Below are positions 58,032 to 64,000 of a stretch of 64,000 nucleotides of DNA, piece by piece (position 1 is the stretch's first letter; every line of letters begins with the position of its first letter). Made by a program: the position numbers and the translations under genes. The notes below the pieces were generated by a model. That model saw nothing but the letters and a program-made list of their open reading frames with translations, did no database searches and was not told the origin of the DNA. Location: the NCBI RefSeq assembly GCF_022953055.1, contig NZ_JALJEJ010000002.1, positions 372,001 to 436,000 on the forward strand, given 5' to 3'. The DNA is from Mucilaginibacter straminoryzae. GTDB lineage: Bacteria; Bacteroidota; Bacteroidia; Sphingobacteriales; Sphingobacteriaceae.

Positions 58032-59825
58032 TTACCATCCCGGATTCTGGCCTAATTTAGGGTTAATTAATCTGTCTGTCTCCGGGATCGGGTACAAATA
58101 ATACTTATCGTCCCATTTGCGGGTAACGTTGGTCAGCCAGGTTAGCTCGCCGCTGTTATCATTAGCCAAGCGTTGTGGATTAGGGGTACCACCGCTCAGG
58201 GTGGCAGAAACATTCACATAAGTTACACCTGCAACCGTTGGCGAAGGCATGGTTTTGTAGAAACATACATCCGGTTTTCCGTCCTCGTTCAAATCAATTA
58301 ACTGGTTAAGCGCGGGTACATAAAAACCGTTCCATACCTGGTCCATCAGCGAGCCGCGTTTCCAGCGAACAATGTCATAGAACCTGAAGCCTTCTAACGC
58401 CAGCTCGATACCGCGCTCGCGTCTCACTTCTAATATGGCCGGGTCGCTTATTGCAGGGAAGTAATTAGTTTGCAGATAAGTATCTACAGTTACCGGTTTG
58501 GTTGAAGTATTACCGGTAATACCTGCGCGCCTTCTCAGTGCGCCAACGGTGCTATTCCAATCACCATCTGTCAGTGTACCCAATTCAGCTTTAGCCTCTG
58601 CATAATTCAGCAAAACTTCGGCGTAGCGGATAATCGGCATCGAGTTGGTGTTACGTGTTCCGCCGTCCATAGAGGCATCGTCCTGGGTAAGTTTAATCGG
58701 CTGATAACCGGTATACGTATAAGAGAATACCGGCGGAGCTGCTTCCTGCACACCGCCATTCAAGCGGGTATAGTTACCCATACGGATGGTTTGCTGCAGG
58801 CGCATATCGCGGCCTTTAACTTCTTGGGGGAAAGTAAGCGTCTGGTAGCCGCTTTTATCTGTAAACGGCGTACCATCAATGTTCAGATACGTATTTACAA
58901 AGGTACGGGTAAAACTTACACGGTCGCCGTAGGTAGCGCTGGTCCAGTACCAGTTAGAGTCGTTATAAACGCTCAAGGATGGGTCCATCACCGATGCAAG
59001 AATTACTTCTGACGCTACCGGCACCTGGCTGATGAACAACTGGCGGTACGCCTTATCGGTTCCGCCTGCGGTATTCAGGCTAAAACCTCCGTCGGTCATT
59101 ACTTTCTGGGCGGCATCAACGGCCTGTTGCAGTAAACCGTTGGCAGAGCTTTGCAGGTTATACTCGGTATGATATTTCCGGAAAGTACCTTCGAACAGAC
59201 AAACCCGCGATTTAAACGCATAAGCTACATATTTGGTAATCAGGCTGCGGGTGTTATCGCTGATGTTGATGTGCTGCGCAGCATAATCAAGGTCGGCAAT
59301 TACCGAGTCCATCACCATTGTACGCGGGTCGCGGCCTTTGTATAAGGCAGGGTCGTCCACGGTAAAGGTTTTGTTGATCCACGGCACGTCGCCAAATCTT
59401 TTTACCTTATCAAAGTAGAACCACGCCCTGAAAAAGCGCGCCAGTCCGATGTAGTTTTCGCGCACGCTTTGTGCTACCAGCGGGCTGTTACAGTTTTCTA
59501 TAAAATAGTTGATGTTCCGAAGATCAGTCCAGCTCCAGCCGGTGCTTTGCTGCGCACTAAATGCACCTGGGCGCAGGAAGTCCGGCACGGTGGTACGGGC
59601 TGCATAATCGGCCATGGCATCTCCTCTTAAAATGGTGCCTGCATCCGGCAGGATGTTATAGAAAGAGTTGGCGTAAAGATCCAGACCGTTCTGGTTGGTA
59701 AAAACCGCTGTTTTTGTAGCCGTAGCCTGCGGCTCCTGGTCAAGCTTTTTACAGCCTGCCACTACTGTGCCCAGTATGGCCACAAATAAAAGGCTCTTCA
59801 GTAATTTTATTTTTTCAGTCAACAT
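58032..59825 (-). CDS. SusD/RagB-family lipoprotein (PUL 2)
   Basis: A roughly 597-residue surface lipoprotein starting at ATG 59825 (MLTEKIKLLKSLLF); the longer frame needs a TTG. The lipobox is GTVVAGC followed by KKLDQEPQATAT. SusD hallmarks are ENYIGLARFFRAWFYFDKVK near residue 125, RYAEVLLNYAEAKAELG near 405, LRRRAGITG, and VRRERGIELALEGFRFYDIV near 468. The C-terminus ends in PIPETDRLINPKLGQNPGW. It pairs with the STN-type SusC upstream with a gap of about 16 bp. Confidence 0.96.
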   Translation of the reverse strand: MLTEKIKLLKSLLFVAILGTVVAGCKKLDQEPQATATKTAVFTNQNGLDLYANSFYNILPDAGTILRGDAMADYAARTTVPDFLRPGAFSAQQSTGWSWTDLRNINYFIENCNSPLVAQSVRENYIGLARFFRAWFYFDKVKRFGDVPWINKTFTVDDPALYKGRDPRTMVMDSVIADLDYAAQHINISDNTRSLITKYVAYAFKSRVCLFEGTFRKYHTEYNLQSSANGLLQQAVDAAQKVMTDGGFSLNTAGGTDKAYRQLFISQVPVASEVILASVMDPSLSVYNDSNWYWTSATYGDRVSFTRTFVNTYLNIDGTPFTDKSGYQTLTFPQEVKGRDMRLQQTIRMGNYTRLNGGVQEAAPPVFSYTYTGYQPIKLTQDDASMDGGTRNTNSMPIIRYAEVLLNYAEAKAELGTLTDGDWNSTVGALRRRAGITGNTSTKPVTVDTYLQTNYFPAISDPAILEVRRERGIELALEGFRFYDIVRWKRGSLMDQVWNGFYVPALNQLIDLNEDGKPDVCFYKTMPSPTVAGVTYVNVSATLSGGTPNPQRLANDNSGELTWLTNVTRKWDDKYYLYPIPETDRLINPKLGQNPGW

Positions 59826-59841
59826 ATCCAAATCGTTTTAA

Positions 59842-62800
59842 TTAAAATGTTACCGATAAACCAAGGGTAATGCTTTTAAGGATGGGGTAGTTATTGGCGT
59901 TACCACTGCTATTGCTGTTAGAAATACCCGGCCCCGGCGGGTTCATGCTTAAAGCATTGGTACTGCCGTTGGCGTTCATGTCGCCAGCGTTTGGCGGGCT
60001 CAGGATCACGTCTGAACGGCCAATGCTTTCAGGATCAATATCTTTAGTGATCTTGAACAGCGGGCTTGATGTCCAGATATTTTCAGCAGATACAAATACC
60101 CTTGCATCGCCCATACCCACTCTCTTGATCCAGCTCAAAGGCAGGTGGTAACCAATCTGTATATTTTTCAAGCGGATGTAAGAAGCATCCTGAATGTATT
60201 TGGTCTGGCTAACTGTCAACTCACCAGAACCATTCTGCGCTACGTAGCCGCGGTAACGCGGGAAGTAAGCGTCGGGATTTTCTGGCGACCAGATCTTATC
60301 CAGCATTGAAACCGGGATTTTATTATACGGACGGTTGTACTGTCCCCAGAAGTTACTTGCTTCCGGGCCAGGATACCAGTCGCGTTTTCCCACACCTTGT
60401 ATAAAGGCAGAGAAGAAGAAATTATTCCAGTCTGCATCCAGGCCGACGCCATAAGTATATCTTGGGGTAGTATTACCTATGATCTTTCTGTCGCCGGGTT
60501 TAGAAACCGTGTTATTTCCGTAGTCGATCACGCCGTTTCCGTCCAGATCAGCAAATTTGATATCTCCCGGCAATAGCTGTCCGCTGGTAGAAGCCTTGAT
60601 CAGGGTTTGCTTCGGAGAGCTGGCAATATCCTGCGCAGAGGTGAAATAACCGGCAGTCTGGTAACCCCATATCTCGCCCACTTTCTGCCCTACGTAATAA
60701 TCGCTCAGGCGTTTGTCCGGATTGTTATATTTGGTAATTTCGGCAGTATAATCAGACAAGGTAAGTCTTAAACCATAGTTGAACGGTTTGGAAGACAGGT
60801 TAAAGCGATCACGCCATGCAACGGTTACTTCCCAGCCGGTAGTCTTCAAGTCGGCATAGTTACCTTTAGGCACACCCGTACCAAATACGGCAGGCAGTGT
60901 CATACCAACGGTAAACATATCTTTGGTTTTGCGGATATAACCATCAGCTGTAACGGTTAATTTGCCACCCAGCAGGCCCATATCTACACCTAAGTTCTGC
61001 ACCTGCGCGGTTTCCCACGTTAAGCCGTCTGGCAGTACACCGGGCTGACTGGTGGTTTGCGGACGAACGCCGTTTAATACCCGCCCAGACTGGCTGATGT
61101 TAAATTTCTCCTGGAAGGCATAAGAAGCGATACTACCGTTTCCTAAAGAACCGTAGGAAGCCCTGATCTTCAGATCGGAGATGTATTTAGGCGACACTTT
61201 CCAGAAAGGTTCGTTAGATACACGCCAGCCTGCGGATACCGATGGGAAGAAGGCCCAGCGCTGGTTGCTCGGAAATTTGGACGAACCATCGTAACGGCCA
61301 TCTGCCTCTACCAGGTAACGGTCTTTAAACGCATAGTTTAAACGGTAAAAACCGCCCATAATATCCCAGCGGTCCCAATCACCGGCAGTAGAGATAGATT
61401 GCCCCAAGGCCAGGTTGATATTGTTGGCATCGGGGTAGATCAACCCGTTACGCACAATTTCGCTACGTTTTAAGGTAGACTGCTCAAAGTTAAAACCACC
61501 CAGCGCTTTGAAGTAATGCACTTTGCTCCATTTTGGTTCAAACTCGCCATATACGTTGGTAGCTACGTATTGTGTCTGCTGGAAAACGTTCTGAAAATCG
61601 TTAGTAGCGGTACCTACGTACTCTATCACTCCGGGTTTGCGGCTGTATGGTACCGGTACGCGTCTTCTGTCCTGGTTGTTATCGGTGTTCTGGAAGGTAA
61701 AATCACCTTTCACCCTGAACACATCGTCAAAAAACTGCGTAGCGAAACCGGTGGTATTACGGAACACCCGGTTATTCATATCGATGCCGTTCTTACCATA
61801 AACCAAATCACCCACGGTATAAGCAGCCGAATAGCTCAGGTTGCCATCCGGATTAAACAGTGGTGCAACAGTATGGCCTTCGTCCTGAAGGTTACGCCAG
61901 ATACCGCCGCCTTCGCCCACGTTCAGGGGGTTATGGTACTTCATGTTGGAATAGTCGGCATTGTTGTAAATACGCAACCATGGATAAACCTGTAATGAGC
62001 CTTTTGCCCGAAGGTTATAGATGCTGTAATCATCCGAGTTGTAACTAAACAAGCCATCCTGACCGTAATAACGACCGGTGATCAAAAAGTCTGACTTGCC
62101 GCTATTGCCCGAAACGGCAATATTATGTTCGCGCGCATTGTTATGGTCTTTGTAAAGCAGCTTATACCAGTCGGTATTGTCGTAGTATACATACTCGCCT
62201 GCGCCGTTCACATCCACTTTAGGCAAGCTGGGGTCACTGTTACGTTTTTGCAGTTCGGCTAAATAGGCGGGCGAGAACTTTACAGTCTTGTTAATATTCT
62301 GCGGCGTCTGGGCATAATCATTCCAGGCCGTCCACGCATCGTTAAACATTTTGGCGAAGGTGTATCCATTGGTCACCAGGTCCGGAACGGCGGTTGGTTT
62401 TTTAAAAGACTGGTTGAATGAATAGGTAATGCTTGTCTTTTCTTTCGCGGGGTTTTTAGTCGTGATCAGTACCACACCAAAAGCGCCGCGCGCACCATAG
62501 ATCGCTGCGGATGCTGCATCTTTCAGCACTGACACGCTAGCTACGTCGTTCGGGTTGATACGGCTGGGGTCGCCCTCCACACCATCGATCAGCACCAATG
62601 CGTTACCACCCTGACCGATAGAAGTTGTACCCCGGATGTTGTAGGTTGCCGATTGAATAGGCTTACCATCCAGCGGAACCAGGTTAAGGTTAGGAATAGT
62701 TCCCTGCAAACCCTGGGTAAGGTTAGGCATAGAACGGTTCTCCAGTACTTTTGAAGTAACCTGGTCTACTGCACCTGTAAGGTTCTCTTTCTTTTGCGTA

Positions 62801-63459
62801 CCGTAACCTACAACCACTACCTCGTTAAGCGTACCAGATTCGGCAACCATGGTTATGCTGCCTAAAGAAACCGTCTCATTTGCCGACAGCTTTACTGCCG
62901 GTATCCGTTTAGACTGGTAAGAGATAAATGAAACAATAACCGTATACGTACCAGGGTTGGCATTAATGGTAAAACTACCGTCGGCCTGGGTAAGCACGCC
63001 GGTGTTGGTTTCTACCAATCGCACGGTTGCGCCGGGCAGAGGCTCGCCTTTTTCGTCTACAATCTTACCGGTAAGCTTACCGCCTTCGGCTTTGCTGGCA
63101 ACGGGCTTTTTATAAAGGGTTACGGTGCCTTTCACCTCTTCTTTAAAATCAATAGGCGTGCCTTGCAGCAAGGCAGAAAGAATAACATCCAGACGCTCAT
63201 TACTGAATTGGATACTTCTAACCCTGATGGTTTGCAGGTGCAAGGCGGCAGGGTCATAAGCAAAATCGACATTGGCGGTGATCTCCAGCTTTTTTATCGC
63301 TGTACGCAGGTTTTCGTTATTAAAAGAAACGCTCAGGCGTTTTTCTATAATGCTTTGTCCTTGCGTTTTTGAATAAATCAGACCTGCCTGTAAAAGCAGG
63401 GCACAAATAAGAAATGAAATACGCAGGGTCTGTTTAAAGCCACGTAGGTTTTTTTTCAT
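59842..63459 (-). CDS. SusC/RagA-family TonB-dependent transporter with STN domain (PUL 2)
   Basis: A 1205-residue outer-membrane transporter. After the signal peptide there is an STN (secretin/TonB N-terminal) domain at about 40-115 (RLSVSFNNENLRTAIKKLEI, LDVILSALLQGTPIDF). A carboxypeptidase-like domain (GKIVDEKGEPLPGATVRLVE, about 128-205) and the plug follow, with NEVVVVGYGTQKKENLTGAV near 215. The barrel runs to the C-terminal PILKSITLGLSVTF. The STN domain transmits substrate binding to a FecR anti-sigma factor. FecR is encoded immediately upstream, so the locus is regulated by cell-surface signalling, unlike PUL 1. Confidence 0.97.
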   Translation of the reverse strand: MKKNLRGFKQTLRISFLICALLLQAGLIYSKTQGQSIIEKRLSVSFNNENLRTAIKKLEITANVDFAYDPAALHLQTIRVRSIQFSNERLDVILSALLQGTPIDFKEEVKGTVTLYKKPVASKAEGGKLTGKIVDEKGEPLPGATVRLVETNTGVLTQADGSFTINANPGTYTVIVSFISYQSKRIPAVKLSANETVSLGSITMVAESGTLNEVVVVGYGTQKKENLTGAVDQVTSKVLENRSMPNLTQGLQGTIPNLNLVPLDGKPIQSATYNIRGTTSIGQGGNALVLIDGVEGDPSRINPNDVASVSVLKDAASAAIYGARGAFGVVLITTKNPAKEKTSITYSFNQSFKKPTAVPDLVTNGYTFAKMFNDAWTAWNDYAQTPQNINKTVKFSPAYLAELQKRNSDPSLPKVDVNGAGEYVYYDNTDWYKLLYKDHNNAREHNIAVSGNSGKSDFLITGRYYGQDGLFSYNSDDYSIYNLRAKGSLQVYPWLRIYNNADYSNMKYHNPLNVGEGGGIWRNLQDEGHTVAPLFNPDGNLSYSAAYTVGDLVYGKNGIDMNNRVFRNTTGFATQFFDDVFRVKGDFTFQNTDNNQDRRRVPVPYSRKPGVIEYVGTATNDFQNVFQQTQYVATNVYGEFEPKWSKVHYFKALGGFNFEQSTLKRSEIVRNGLIYPDANNINLALGQSISTAGDWDRWDIMGGFYRLNYAFKDRYLVEADGRYDGSSKFPSNQRWAFFPSVSAGWRVSNEPFWKVSPKYISDLKIRASYGSLGNGSIASYAFQEKFNISQSGRVLNGVRPQTTSQPGVLPDGLTWETAQVQNLGVDMGLLGGKLTVTADGYIRKTKDMFTVGMTLPAVFGTGVPKGNYADLKTTGWEVTVAWRDRFNLSSKPFNYGLRLTLSDYTAEITKYNNPDKRLSDYYVGQKVGEIWGYQTAGYFTSAQDIASSPKQTLIKASTSGQLLPGDIKFADLDGNGVIDYGNNTVSKPGDRKIIGNTTPRYTYGVGLDADWNNFFFSAFIQGVGKRDWYPGPEASNFWGQYNRPYNKIPVSMLDKIWSPENPDAYFPRYRGYVAQNGSGELTVSQTKYIQDASYIRLKNIQIGYHLPLSWIKRVGMGDARVFVSAENIWTSSPLFKITKDIDPESIGRSDVILSPPNAGDMNANGSTNALSMNPPGPGISNSNSSGNANNYPILKSITLGLSVTF

Positions 63460-63540
63460 ATTTTTGAATACTTAGTGAAATAAATAGCATTTAACTAGGG
63501 GCAAATTGGCCAGGGCTCAAACTGGGCCGTTTGCTTTGAG

Positions 63541-63570
63541 GCCGGATCTGCTGCAGACCGGCTTTTTATT
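63541..63570 (+). terminator. Hairpin with T tract between fecR and susC
   Basis: GCCGG (63541-63545), a bulged A, TCTG, CTG loop, CAGA, CCGGC (63558-63562) and then TTTTTATT make a good plus-strand intrinsic terminator. No plus-strand gene ends here. On the minus strand the stem begins 3 bases after the fecR stop without a following T run, so there it may act as an attenuator or stability element between fecR and susC. Confidence 0.5.
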
Positions 63571-64000
63571 TGGTAATTATTACCTCATTTTTACTCCTCC
63601 TGTAGTGGTTTTGGTGAACAGAACAAATGATTTTTATAGTCTCCTCTAACGTACGCGCAGATTTAAGGCGTAAAGAGTATTTATAATGGTTCGAAGCTGG
63701 ATCTGTACTTACCAGTTTATACCCGTACAGATTATTAATGGCGAAAGCAAGTTCGTTAAACCCGGCCTGGTTTAACGTATACTCACCATTCATCCATTGG
63801 TGGGCGCTTTCCGGATCGACGGTGGCTAACTCGAATTTCTGCGTTAGCGTGTTGTAGCTCACCTGCTGCCCGCGGGTAAGCACAGCCAATATCCTTGATC
63901 CGCCTTTTACCTGCACGCGACCGGTTGCTACCGTCACCACGGCATTAGTAAGTTCTTTATAGGCCTTTACATTAAAGGAAGTACCCAGCACACGGGTGGT
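63566..64000 (-). CDS. FecR-family anti-sigma factor (5' end outside window)
   Basis: The frame is open from the last base of the window to the stop at 63566-63568, giving 144 codons of the C-terminal part. TTRVLGTSFNVKAYKE is the FecR-domain hallmark. The segment FNELAFAINNLYGYKLVSTD is the C-terminal region that interacts with the STN domain of the SusC partner. FecR proteins are membrane anti-sigma factors that relay ligand binding by the TonB receptor to an ECF sigma factor, which should be encoded just beyond the window. Short spacing to susC supports a single regulatory locus. Confidence 0.92.
   Translation of the reverse strand, partial: TTRVLGTSFNVKAYKELTNAVVTVATGRVQVKGGSRILAVLTRGQQVSYNTLTQKFELATVDPESAHQWMNGEYTLNQAGFNELAFAINNLYGYKLVSTDPASNHYKYSLRLKSARTLEETIKIICSVHQNHYRRSKNEVIITK

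Overview
The window looks like a chromosome segment of a Sphingobacteriaceae-type Bacteroidota (Mucilaginibacter/Pedobacter-like; genus is inference). The reasons are two SusC/SusD pairs, a one-piece hybrid two-component regulator (HTCS), a FecR-controlled TonB receptor with an STN domain, LytTR-type signalling, S41 peptidases, few Shine-Dalgarno sequences and moderate GC. No rRNA, intact tRNA, CRISPR array or intact insertion sequence was seen.

Region 1 (1-13.3 kb) is mixed. It holds a 5'-cut M3 peptidase, an Ere/ChaN-like secreted protein, an S41 peptidase divergent from a LytS/LytTR two-component pair, and a short low-GC accessory stretch (6.2-9.3 kb). That stretch contains a 3' tRNA remnant, a 53-residue zinc-ribbon protein, two orphan genes, a rhomboid protease and a probable gene relic. 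A second S41 peptidase and an AraC-family regulator follow.

Region 2 (about 12-30.3 kb) is a fatty-acid utilisation locus. A secreted SGNH-hydrolase lipoprotein and a FadL-type porin run leftward. An AraC regulator sits in the middle. Two rightward operons follow: etfB-etfA-thioesterase-acyl-CoA-binding protein, then DUF2147-fadN-fadA-fadE-acyl-CoA ligase-crotonase-DECR-like SDR-membrane Fe-S protein-CCG protein. The fadN-fadA-fadE order and sizes match Bacillus subtilis. The araC gene is bracketed by two inverted copies of a 44-bp element (40/44 identical), and a third, weaker copy (30/38) precedes the second operon. Each copy contains two half-sites 21 bp apart. I read these as operators of a fatty-acid regulon. 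The two Fe-S genes look like a split version of the membrane ETF:(mena)quinone oxidoreductase. Their junction has been invaded by tandem and REP-like repeats, and the repeats are translated at the N-terminus of the second subunit.

Region 3 (31-48.9 kb) is a complete polysaccharide utilisation locus (PUL), all on the minus strand: HTCS, SusC, SusD, BNR_4 propeller protein, GH88, GH43, DUF2264, GH43 of the AHGGG type, GH2 and GH16. The enzyme set suggests a glucuronate-containing galactan such as arabinogalactan-protein glycans (inference). A 12-bp perfect hairpin separates susD from the enzyme genes, and a 23-bp-period direct repeat lies upstream of susC.

Region 4 (49-52.3 kb) carries a permease with a His-rich loop, then an ECF sigma/anti-sigma pair, a Met/Lys/His-rich secreted small protein and a membrane-anchored peroxiredoxin-like protein. 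A shared TGTAAGGTTT promoter element precedes both the sigma gene and the small-protein gene.

Region 5 (52.3-64 kb, minus strand) is a second glycan/nutrient locus: FecR (cut by the window end), STN-containing SusC, SusD, an EEP-family hydrolase, a cysteine desulfurase, an enolase-superfamily dehydratase and a two-domain GH43 protein.
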